DNA from: Sthenelais limicola
Lineage: Eukaryota; Annelida; Polychaeta; Phyllodocida; Sigalionidae
Direction of reading: 5' to 3'
Assembly: GCA_942159475.1 (NCBI GenBank)
Contig: OW804095.1
Coordinates: 56,944,773 to 57,008,772 of the forward strand
DNA: 64,000 bases
Of the stretch, positions 1 to 13,000 are shown piece by piece; within the stretch, counting starts at the first letter, position 1, and every line of letters starts with the position of its first letter. The notes under the pieces are model-generated. The model saw only the letters and a list, made by a program, of their open reading frames with translations, did not search any database and was not told the origin of the DNA. The position numbers were made by a program, and so were the translations under genes.

Positions 1-3000
1 CTATGTATAATAATGCTACAATGTACCTCGCCTTGTGAAGTTTACAGTACAGTTTCACCCTCCAATTACCAGTTATACGCTGTGTGTGACGATTAAAATT
101 TGATATAAACTCATGCCATTTTAAAACGAACATAGTAATCAAGTATCCACTCAGTTCATCCATGCAGTATCAATACTATCTATTGTTATCTTCTCTTTCA
201 AGAAACCTGTGTCGAGAAGGAGAATAGCAGGAGGCAGGATTGGTTTTGGAGGACAAGAAAGAATCAGTGTTTGGACCAACACAAGCAGCACCACCACGAC
301 CATTCCCTGCAAGAATCAGCATCAGCAGGAGCAGTATCGTCTTGAGCCCACTCCTCTTCTGTAGTCCCTGTCTGTAGTGAGGGCAATTGGCCATTGCTGA
401 CCTCGAGGCGAGGGGGAAATGAAACATGTTGAAAATCCAAAACACAAACCAACCCAGCACCATTTCTCTTGTGTCTAACCATGGTGATGTGCTGGCTGGA
501 AGGGTGGAGGAATAGAAGATGAAAGCTAAGCGTACAAAGGGATGCGTTTAGCCTGGTTCGCCCTGCTAGCTCCTGGCCTTGATGACGCAATCCAGATATT
601 TCTCAGTGCAAGATGTTTTTTACTCGGGTGATAACACGGATTTGTATATCTGTATAATATTATATCTGCGTATAAGTGATACTAAAACAACGGCAAAATG
701 ATAATGAGAATATAGTTGAATAACTGCATTAGGCCCCCCAAAAATAGGTGTTTCCGATTTACCCCACCTAGAACAACCTTCCCCTATACCTAAAACAAAA
801 TCTGTTAGTTTAAAAAAACTAATAAAAGCAGGAAAACAGGTTTTCCTAACCAGGAACTGCCAAAAGCACATTTCCTTTGTTTAAAACTATTGTTATAAGA
901 TAGACATTTTTTCAGTTCCTGTGGTTTCCTTTAAAAAACTTTTTTTGCAAAGTTACCCCCCCCCCCCCGCCCTTACCTAGTTTTCAGCCAGATAAATCGG
1001 AACACGCCTATTCTTTTTGGGCCCTACCATATCCCCTGTTCAGAGATTTAACTGTATATTTCATGGTTTGCCTTTGATATTCTGATGCAAACTTATGTGT
1101 AGTATCCTTATGAACATGTCAAATAAAACACAGAGTTAATATACCAGGGGTGCGCTGTGACATGACAGGGTATAATTGTAATACACCTGTTTCCAAATGG
1201 GACTTGAATTATATATGATTATAGTACACATATATAGCCTAGGACGGGGCTCTGAGAAATTGGTTATTATATTTTGATCCAGGGAGAGATGGCACAGGGC
1301 AAACGATTTTCTGATTAGATGTCGGGTATAGGACTTGTTACTTTATATCAATTTTCATCATGTGTGATATCAGGTTTTAAACAGTGCATAAAGCTATCTT
1401 TATTTGACTCTTTGTATAGTTTGTATATTACACATTATGGAATATCCCATGAATGTACCTAAAATTATTTATTACTAAGATTAGATGATTTAATTATAAA
1501 TTGCTTAATGGCTGTTTTTTTCTCATCCATCAGGAACCATTTCATTCCGTGTATAATAACCATCGCAGCAAAGGGAGACTTGGGGTAACCTGAATGATAT
1601 ATGAAATTATATATTACCCATTATCATCATTGTAATTGATTGTACACTCAAACCCAATTCCTGTTCGATCCGCGCCCTAGGACAGAATATCCGAGGACAT
1701 GTTAAAGTCTATCAGAAATAAGTTCTGTTTAATACTGTATTGCGGCCCGTGGGGAAGCGCGTATAACATGAATTATTTTATTAATGGACTGTTTGGTATT
1801 ATAAAACAGAATATCTGGTCGTTTTCCTTGGTTAGACAACATCTGAGTATGTTATTAGGAAGGTTATTTTCCTTCTCCCCATAAAAATATCTACTTCCAA
1901 ACACCATCACATTCGCGTCCTCTACTTCCCACTCCCTGAAGGATAGCTGAATACATATATAATTACCAGTGCATTATACATTCGCGATTGAGAGTTCTGA
2001 ATGAGAATACTGTGATACATATAGCCTTTGACGGATTCAAATAATTATGGCATATATACGCATTTTGCAGCCATCGAAAACTTTATATCTGTACAGCGCA
2101 TTTCAGAATTTCAGAATTTCTGTATATTTCAATATGCAAAATATCTCCCTAGTGTGTCAACTTGATATATGGTATTCATAAAACCATGTGAGATGTGTGA
2201 TTTCATGTTTTCACGAAACCTTCATTAAACCTTTCTGCTTTGAACTAACTTAATCATCTAAATAATGATATATGTTGTACGTCAACATGTGGTTGCCAAT
2301 AAAACGTACAGCTGTAAATTAAGGCATAGACGAAGAAGTAAGCCTATTATAATCGGATGCATTTTGAACATATGGGTGTGCATCGTGACGACTGGTTCTG
2401 ACTGTCATATTATTTAGAGACTGTACCACCTGGACGTATAACCACATTGCCAATATATATTTTGAGAAAAGCGTGAGAGTGTCTGGTGCTACTGGGGTCA
2501 AGCCGTGAAACCTGACAATAGAGCTAGAGTTCAGTACTTTAAAGTTAAGGTAAATTCCGAAAAAAAAAAAGGTTTTGCTTTTTTTACTGAAGATTTTCTG
2601 GAAATATGCATGAGCAAAGGAAAGCTTTAGATGGTAATATCAAAATGGTTTATTTGCGAACCTATCATACTTATTTCTATCATTTGGTGTGATCAATATT
2701 AATGCTACTATTCACCATAAATAAACTTTAAATGATACGGACTATGATGACTTGTGTCAATCAGAACTGCTATATAACGTGAAGGAAAATTAATTTGAAC
2801 TTAGTCAAACTCAGTACAAAGGCCAACCATGTTATTGATGAACATCAGTCAACTTTATTAGATACCTTGCAACATGTATGATATAGAAATAGATTTAAAA
2901 CATTTTTGGGGGTTCAAAATATTTATTCAGGTGAGGTCGCATATATACATCATGTTCATATTTACTTTAATAAATCGAATTAACTACCATGTTTCACCTT

Positions 3001-6000
3001 ACGTGGTCTTTCGCCTCTACCTTAAGTTCGGCCGACCATTATTCTTTAGGAGACCATTATAGAAACAAACAAAAATGTGGTTTGGGGCATAGGCATTGAC
3101 GAATATTTATTAATTTGATAATTTTCCATGTGATGTTACAAAACCATCTTGAACACTTCGATATGATATCTTGGCAAATACCCTTTCCTTTTGTACTCTT
3201 GTAACATTTGGGAATCAGTAATTCTGGTGTCTGGGAATATACCATGCTACTGTTCCAACGGAGAAGGATTTTGATATTGACACAATTTCTGCTAGAGAGG
3301 CTTGGCGAAAAACAAACAGTATTCCTATTCCAATTTGTACCTTAATCATAAAGAAGCGTAATATACTTGTCGTAACAATCAGAAAAGAGGAACCCATCGA
3401 AACGTCCGTATTAATAAATAGGCTTGTTTTGTCTGTCAATTCCGTTGGGTGCATACCGGTATGTCTATCATTAGAGGAAATAATATTTTATGTAGGATGT
3501 GGATCTTGTTGTCCGGAATGAAATTTGTCTACAAGGTTACTTGTCATAATCACCCCGCAATCCCATGCATCATCCAGTTGAGATATACTGGGTACCATCA
3601 TTCAAGCGAATGTCTTATCAAATAAACACATTTAGATACACTCGTGTGATGTTTTTATTTCTGTGGTGCTATTGGCTTGTATAGTCTGACAACAAAATTA
3701 ATACTTTCTAGAATCTATTAAATGCGATTTAGAGGTATATGACGTATATATTAACGGTGAACCCTTTTCTCTCAGAAACTTTATTATCCCATAATCGCGA
3801 CCGGTTGGATCGAATTCAACTTCCAAGAAGATGTTTTTAAAAAAATATTTGTATTGGCCTCGTACATCTAAATTCAGGTGTGATTACCTGAAATCATATT
3901 TTAGATAAAGCCATAGACATTGTATATCATACTTACTTTATTTCCGTTTCGGTGGAGCCGGCCAAAGGGTTGCCCCTATTTTTTTCCTTGCATCTATATA
4001 ATTAATGCCATTACAGACACTTTTTCAGATATTTTGCCGTATCTCCTGCTGAAGGGATTTTAGAATTTAAAGCTTAGATCGGTCAGAACTTATATGTAAA
4101 CTCATGTATAATGTATATACAACTAGTCTATATATAAGTCCAAATGAAATCTATTTCATTTGGGCTTAAAGTTGATAGATGTGGATGAGTCGTCTTTGAG
4201 AGTCGGTAGGCGGACATGTCCTCAATCAGCATTTATTCAGTAAAATTGCTGACTATTCCATTTCTTTGTTATAATGAAGTTAACATAAAAAAGATTAGAT
4301 TCATTAGAAATGTCGTGATAGTGTTAGAATTAAAAGAAAAGAAAATCTCCATCGTAAACTAGGGAGATGTCCACATATTAACTCGCGCGGGAGACTGGAC
4401 TATTTTTCCACACATGAATCCGCCATAATAAAAATGATGTAAACCAAAGCTTTCTGTATATCTGTATTTCAATATATCTTATATTTGCGTCCGAAATAGA
4501 CGGTTTATATACATGTGTATGTCGTTACTCAATTCTCCCAAATTGAGAGGTAATGATTCATAAAACCTAGCTGCTATTTGAATCAATAGTAGAAGCCATG
4601 AATAGCGACTTGGTATACTGTTGAACTAATCCAGCCTCTCGCCTGATCGATCTCAGCTACAGGCCAAGTTATCTCCATGCGGTTATAACGCAGACACTCG
4701 GTTTGAAATGACAACACCGATTATCTCTGCATGCTGAACCTTTATTGGTCCTTATTCCGATTGACGATGCAAAACTGAACGCATGTAATGAATCTACAGC
4801 CCGTATTGTTTGCCGTCGTTCATAAACATACTACCAGAACTAGCATGTGCTGGTAAACCCTACAATGATGCATGACCTAACCCTTTATCACTGCCATGGA
4901 CTGTCTAGGGGTTATAACAACCTAAGGCAGTCTAAAAAGATTAATAACCTCCATTTTGGACCTGCTGATGCACTGCAGGTGCAAAATCCCTCATCTTCGC
5001 CTCTGCACTATGAACCAAATAGTGCACCTACAGCCCTTCAATGTCGGTCATTAATCCTTTAACGGTTGATGTCTACACACCTCAGTTAATTATTATATGA
5101 TGAATATGGTGTACATCGTATCTGAGAATGAATGTGATAGAGGACATGATGAGCTATGCTCCAGCTGGTATGGTTGTCAAATGAAGCTTATTAATAGGGA
5201 ATATACGTTGATGAATTGTGATGAATATCGGTATCAAGGACATTTCTCAATAGATGAGTATGTCTGCCTCATAGAGGGAAGTAAAACAAGCTGGAGTATC
5301 GAGGTTACGAGGTGCAAGAGAGGGAAAACCTCCCCGCCATAGGGAAGGGCTTATAGATTCTTCTACACTAGTGTGCATATTTAATAACCGTGCTAGTCAT
5401 GCTCATGCAATACATTGATTGCCTCTATTGAAAGTTCTTTGTGGAAAATACAAAAAAGGAAGGCAGGAAGACCTTTAACAGTGTGTCTATTCTTAGATTA
5501 TGATATCTGCGTGATATATTAGGAGCTGATGTAAATACTTAGTCCGACACACATCTAGACGTGATGTAATATGCGCGCTTTTCACCCAGGTGGCATTGCA
5601 GTGTGGAAGTGAAGGATGTGCTGAAGCTTCAATTAAGTTGAGATGAAAACTAAATACGGTTAAGTACAAGGACATTCCTATATTCCAATGATCTCGATTT
5701 CTTTCATCGGTACAGTTAGGATACATCCTTAGACAATTTAGATATTTTTTCTTTACCCAGTCCCAATCAATAGAAACACAAATAAAAGACAAAATGTTTT
5801 CAATATACGACCATTTATTAATATCATATTTAAAGCACTGGACTATAAACATAATAACGGAATAAATGATTAAAAAATGCCGACAAAATCACCGGCTCAT
5901 CAGCTTATTATATATATGTATGAGTATTTAATTTCATAGAAAGCTTTGTAAAAGACACTGCATGCAGGAAAGATATCCGTCACCTATTTCTACACGTGTG

Positions 6001-7071
6001 TTTATTATTTGTAAAAAGATATATCGTGCACTCTGTCCCTGACGGACGGGACTATTTCAACCGTGCACTCTGTAAGGTCTGATCATGAGTTTACTCAATA
6101 AACCTTCAAGTATAACACACCAGCTTTAGCTCTTTTGCATAATGAACAAACTTTGGTCAACTTGTATCTGCAGAAAGACAGAGATTCGTTTCTTAATTGA
6201 TGCTAAACCCACAGACACCCTATCTAAGGAATGAGTAAATAATCCTGGACCATCATTACATTTTAGATTACAAAGTAAAGGCACGTTATTGTTGACAAGG
6301 TGCCACAAAAAGATTTCACATTGGCCACCTTTATCACTGATAGTAGGTATATACACATACATGCACATATACCATCAATCACCATTCTGAAATAACGTCC
6401 AAAATAAAATGTTTTACGATGTACTAATGTCATGTGGATAACATTTCACTTCTGGTTTCAAGCAAACCAATACAAATAGTTAAACATGTGAATTCAGGTA
6501 ACGAAATATAATGAAATAATATCATGGACCCAAATGACTAACAATTGAGATTGAACATACAGTATGGTTCGGATAAGATATAGAGGCAATCGCCTACATT
6601 CCCTTAGAACAATACATCGACTTTAAATACCCTGTTTGAAAAGTAGGTAATCTCACGCATATAAATTTGCTTATAAACAGAATTATAACACACTTTTCAC
6701 GTAGAACCACCGGATTAACGATACAAATGGTAGAATAACAGCACAATGTCAAGACTACACGTATCTTTTTGTTGCAAACATGTAATGTTGCCCAGATCTT
6801 GAGGTACAGTATGTTTACGATTCAAAGGAATTGACAGGAAAGTTTCGATATGAATGCGAAGGCCAAGTACGACGACATAGAAGAATGCGGGGCTACACAT
6901 GAACAACAAAAACAAGTAATGACATTGGGAGTTACTCGCCAAAATCAGTATCAACTCACTAGTATCATGACAAAAATTCAGGCTCTAACTGTTAATTTTG
7001 AAGCTCATTATGTAGGACTACGGTTCTACCATATTAGGGTAAAGCTTGAGTCGAATTATTTTAGTCGACGA
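1..7071. other. Non-coding region 3' of the annexin gene
   Basis: I see no recognisable gene here. The stretch is AT-rich and holds only short open frames without family motifs. At 176-590 the base composition is richer in G+C and two overlapping minus-strand frames of about 95 and 108 codons are open; one contains a hydrophobic leucine run, but no start context, splice pattern or family supports a gene. A short perfect-looking inverted repeat (CCAAATGAAAT and its complement) lies at 4136-4167, and a C-rich run at about 957-971. The 3' UTR of the annexin should occupy the right end, but I could not place its polyadenylation site. Confidence 0.5.
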
Positions 7072-10000
7072 TTAATTCTTGCCAACAATGCTACACAGAA
7101 GTTTTCTGTAGTCACCACTGGTGTCCTCCATGATGTATTTCCACAATGTTTTGTGGTATTTCTCCAAGAAGCAGGCCTTGATCTGCACCATATCAATCTA
7201 AAGTAAAACCAGAAACGCACATCAGTTATCATTAGTTGGTAAGGACATATGTAATATATTTTGTACACGACAGGAACACGAATCTGTACAGCCTGGTAAC
7301 GAAAATAGTTCATGGTAACCACCGCTCCTAAGAGGTAATTTGTCAGTGATATGTTGGAAGAAAGGTAACCTAAGATGATAATCGGGAGCATATAATTGGT
7401 AAAATATATTAACTTCATCTTGTTCGGTGCAGTATATATATTCGTTATTATTGACGTATGTTATATGATAGGTGTGATGTAATGGACGAATTCATAGAAT
7501 AAAGGGAGGAAACAAAACATGATTTAATATGTAATGTGTTATTCAATACCTCGGAACGAGAAACGCAAATCCTGATCAAAGTGCTGTCATCGGTACCCAA
7601 ACCCTTCATCGACTTGTAAAGACGTTCAGCGAAGAACATTGGACGGCAACGGATATTCTGGGCTGCAATTTAAAAGGGCGTTTTTTTCCCGTTTCAAGTA
7701 CTAAAGGTTCAAGAACTAACCCCACAATCAATATTATTAAAAGAGTGAATTTCACATAATAAAGTTTAAGTCGTCAATACGAACCGATGGCAAGAAGACC
7801 TTTGCGGAAACTGCCAGAAGTTTCGTCGTCCACCGCACCCATGACATCATTTTGGCTCACCTAAAAAACAAGGAAAAATTAAGAAAATAGTCTCACAACT
7901 CATATGTGGGTCAGGTTTTTAGAAAATGTACAATCCAACTTCGCTAATCTTCTCAAATAACCCAAATTTCAGATGAAAATAAAGTTCAAAATACAGTTCA
8001 ACCTAACCAAAAAGATTGCTAGAATCAATGCAATGCCGAATATACTCGAATTTACCTAGTATTGATCAAATTGCAGCCTAATTTAGCAGAATTTACTAAA
8101 TGTGTACAGCTGCCAATTGTACATTTTCTGAAAATCTGACCCATGTAATGCATATCGTTTTGGAATGGTACATGTGAGCAAAATATAGCCTCTAATTGTG
8201 CACAACACACCCACTGAATATTAATAAATAATTGCATTATATTAACAGCTTAGAGGCAGAGTAGACAACCGAAACAACCCGATTTTCCGAGAGTGGTCGG
8301 TTCGAGAGGTTTTCCTTTTCAAAAAGTCGACTATATATATAATTGTGATGTTTCAGTTTTTAGTTAATTAATTTTCTGATATGCAATATGTCTATGAACA
8401 TACTGTTGAATCAGGCTCAGATGAAAGCAGATGATAAATAAAATATTTCGAAGGAGAGGTAAATGCGGTTTGTATACCTTGACATATTCATCCCAAATAG
8501 CTCTCATCGTGTAATAGTCCGAGGTGGCAAATACGCGGATGAAAGTTTCTTCATCCGTACCCCAGGTATCCTGGCCGGCTTCAAACAACTCTTGGGCCCT
8601 CTTAGCCACGCGATCCATGTTCAGCAACTGAGAAGCAAAATGTCTTATCAGAAGGGCACCCAAGTGCAACCACTCAACAGTATCAGTGAATTATATATAT
8701 TTAAGTTTTTATTGCAGGAAATCACAAACGGTAACAACTTGCTTATATTATATTAATATATGTTAACTACTTTCAAATAAAAAAAACAACAGATGGAAGT
8801 CATCGTCTATGCGTAGGAATAAAATCAAATCAACCTATTAAACAGAAAACCAGACATTGGAAATGTATGAACGCGAACCTTGGTATAGTCGACGTGGAAC
8901 ATTCCAGTCCACCTGCCATCTTCAGTGGTGGTTTCTACTACTGCCTCCTCCAGCTTCTCTTGCGGGATCAATCGCCTATTGCCCTGTGGGAATTAACAGG
9001 AATGAAATCAGTAGCTCAAATTAAACTTAACATTTTCAAACCAAATCATTTAAATCATTACGATATTATATATCATTTGCAGGTAAAAGAGATATTACAT
9101 TCGATCAAGCTGATAAAACGATAATTGCAAAATGATCGGGAATTGGAAGTGCATATATAATATACGGTATGTATAAATGTAAGTATAGTTTTCCCATGCA
9201 TAGAGTTAAAGCGGCCTATTAGTGCACACTTTGTGCACTGTGTGTACATGGAATATAGGAATTAAGACGTTAATCATGCAATAGAGAAGCGACATTATGT
9301 GTTTCCCCAACTACATTGTGATATTTCCACACTAGGACTAACCTGGGACGAGGCTATTAACAAATGTTTAAAGTCACCACTAGTATCTTCCCTAATATCC
9401 TGTTCTAATGATGATTCCTCACGGGACTGTTTTTTATAAGTGACTACGGAAGAGAACATAAAAGATGGGCAAGTGAAAATGAACAGAAAATATCATAAAC
9501 GACGAATACTGAAAATTCAATGTACCCAAATTATCATATCGACAATATCTGTTTCATATGCGGAGACAATGGTTAAGAATGGCCGATGCCACAAAGCTAG
9601 AATGTCCAAGCCTTGTATTTATAATGGATGACATTCGCAGTTCGCCGACCTAGGACATAGGACATTCACAGTTAGCAGCCTAGTCGTATCACCATCAGCA
9701 CCCACCCAAGCATGTATGTTAGTTCTTGATGTTATAATTTTGTTTAAAGAACATTCTCAAAAGTACGGATATTCTTGGCCTGTCATATAGGCCTACTTAT
9801 ATGATTAAGCATGTTGACTCATGCTTAAAAATTAATGAAACGAATTTTGTCCCAAATGCATATTCCCAAGTCTTTAATTCCTGTCTCCGATTATGAAACA
9901 GTACCCAGATTGGCTATTTAGCTCTTCTCTGGCGTGTATTTTTCTCTAAATTTGGGCGAGGACACAGAAATGTTGCCACATGAAAGAATATACGAGGAAT

Positions 10001-13000
10001 ATATAATTTAGGCAAAATGTGACAGCTGTGTTTTCCTATCATAGATTCAAATGAGAAAGACAACATTACAACACGACAGTTTATAAAAACGGGTTGCTCT
10101 CTCGGTCATAATATATAACTGACGGGACAAGGGAGGGAAATATTGTATTACATAAGTGAATGAACGCAAATGGGAATACCACATATATATCTAAGTACGC
10201 CACCGCAGTGCCAAGATCACAACATAATGTAAGTGTGTCCGTAATGAAGCATTCCAGTGAGGATAGGAAAAAGAGGATGGTATAGGAAGCAGAGCGCGGA
10301 AGATCCCTTTTCTAAGTAGGCCCAGAGGTGGCACTAGTGCTATATTAGATGTACATGTATACGAAGTATATATATGATATTAATGTGAAACGTGTCCTGT
10401 AGGACAGACCTGGGCGATAGCAACGAGCAGGTGTTTAAAATCACCGCTCGTGTCGTCTCGGATGTCCGCCTCGATGGACGAATCTCCCTTATGTCTCTTC
10501 TTGTAAGTGACTGGCAATAGGATACAAGAAGGCGATATGTTCGTTAATAACTCCGACTAAAACTCTCATGGGAATTGAGGTGTTACATGGGGCGTATATC
10601 TAGACTTAAGTATAGGAAATGGCTTTGGAATATGGTGTCATGGACAATGTAATATAAAACATGGGTAACAATATGTGGGAGATGCATTAAAACATGTCTT
10701 ATTTATCTGAAGCTATTTAGAATATAAGATAGAAAGACTTTATTTAAATATTTTGGGAGATCTTTGATTTTTAGATACAGAGCTTCAAGGAAATGGAATT
10801 AAACATATATGTGAAACACCATTGCAAGGCTTGCAAACCTCCCATAATGCTGGAGAAATGTCTTCAAATATGTTCAATAAAGCCGTTTAAATACAAATAC
10901 AAAATTCAATAATGTAATCACATGGTGCTCCATATTGCATAACAGATTTACCAGTATATCCAAAGGGGAATAATGTTTTCATTCAATATTACTAAATAAC
11001 AGTTCATAGATAACCTACTATCGTTGTACTCTTCGGTCATTTCCTGGATTTGAGCATTAGTTCGGGTCATCAGGATTTCAATCAGCGCCCTTTCATTAGT
11101 TCCAGCACCCTGCCAATAGACAAGGAATCAGCTAAATTTATACTCATGGTAACTATTATCTTTTATTGTATGTTGCTCGATCAGATTCGAATTTTCTAAG
11201 TTAACGATCGACAATATGGCAAAATATTATCAGGAACATGTTATTGTTGATTAAATCGTGGGAGAACATAGGGTTACTGACCCGCGAAGAGAACTAAATG
11301 GTGAACTAGTGGAACTTTTAGTTGTACCTGACAAACACTGTTGATAACTTACATAAATAGCTTTCTTGATGCTCCAGGCATCGTACCTAGCAGGGCTTTC
11401 GAACAAAGCTAACATACATTCGCGGAACTTGCCACTGAGGTCACCCTTAAGGTCCTCAATCAAGTCCTGGGAAATAAATAAGAAATGCATTATTTAAACA
11501 ACGAACGTATAACCTCGATTTTATGGTGGATACGTAAAGTCTCTTAGACTAAAGATTACAGAGCTAATCATATGCAATATGCTACTAGTTATTTCAAGTG
11601 GAGAAGCCGGCTTTAATACTAACCCTTCCAAAGCAGGTCTTGTACTCGCGCAACATCATATGTCTCTGGGCATTAGATCGAGTAGACACAACAGCCATTA
11701 TAGCTGCCTCATCAGTACCTTAACGTATAAAGATATCATGTTAGAAGCAGCATAACAGTTTTTAACTATATATTATAAATACATTTCTATGATTACAAAT
11801 AAACGAGGACCGCTTAATTACTACATATTTAACATTTTTTTCTAAAATGTCGTTTATTGAAAGGCCATTTAAACCACGGTAAATCAAGGTAAAACATGTC
11901 CAATGCCAGAAATTTCATTTTGCCAACACTCGATTGTCCAACAATGCAAATAGGTAGAAATACTAACCCCAACCGCGGATACCAGTACGCAAGAATTCGG
12001 CGTCATAGCGCGCGTCCCAGTCCTCACCGTCAATAGGATCGCCCTTCACATCAGTAAACCACTTGGCCACAGGGTCCTCGGGATCGTACGTTTTGAACGG
12101 GAATGTGGTGCCTGAAGTAGACTCGAATGTCCCTAAAAAAAATGTTAACAATAAAAATTTCAAACGGAGGAAAACTGGTCCTCGTATAATAATGGAGGAC
12201 AGGTTAATGGCTTCGATGTGGCCGTGTCTTGAGTCCCGTAAAACGCTTGGAGAATGTCGTACATGTACTGCTCAATAGCACATAATATTAAAAAAACTAT
12301 CTCTAAAGGGTGAAATACAAGTAATGTTCTACCTAAAATGATTATTTCCTATATGCATATTTATTTGCATCAGACTTGGTAGGGTATCCAACAATCAGTA
12401 ACTCTGTAATTTTGTATGCGGTTCCTGCCCCAAAACATACAACCTTTCGCATTTCTGGCTTATGATGTTATCTTACTTTGATTTAAAACGTTATTCCAAC
12501 CAAGAATTAAGATGTGTAAATTAAAAAACAAACAATATCTTTTTGTCGATTCACCTAGGACTTTAAAAACCCGGTCTCATTGTAAATTGCAGACCCATAC
12601 ATACAATTTGATGTTATCTCTGTAAATTGTGGGCAGATCCAATAGAAACTTACTGATTAACATTTGTAATGATTACAAATGTTAATCAGTAAGTTTCTAT
12701 TAGATCTGCCCACAATTTACAGATATTCAATTAACATTTGTAATGATTACAAATGTTAATCAGTAAGTTTCTATTTGATCTGCCCACAATTTACAGAGAT
12801 AACATCAAATTTACCGAGATTACTAATCTCGGTAAATTGTGGGCAGATCTAATAGAAACTTACTGATTTGAAAAGTGGGTCGATTAAAGACTGAAACCTA
12901 CCACTGACTTCCTGTCGGCGCATGAGTTCAGCAACAAACCTCTCCCGCAGTTCCATCTTCAGCCCTTCATCAGACTCGAGCTTTTCCTGCAGCTCCTTGG

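Noticed and set aside
176..590. Two overlapping minus-strand open frames in G+C-richer DNA, one with a leucine-rich stretch like a signal peptide
   Set aside because: No family motif, both frames open over the same bases, and no convincing splice partners inside the window.
5493..5852. 119-codon minus-strand open frame
   Set aside because: Composition and lack of motifs fit chance in AT-rich DNA.
7056..7418. 120-codon minus-strand open frame over the last annexin exon
   Set aside because: It reads the exon in the wrong frame; the annexin frame ends at 7072 with normal splicing.
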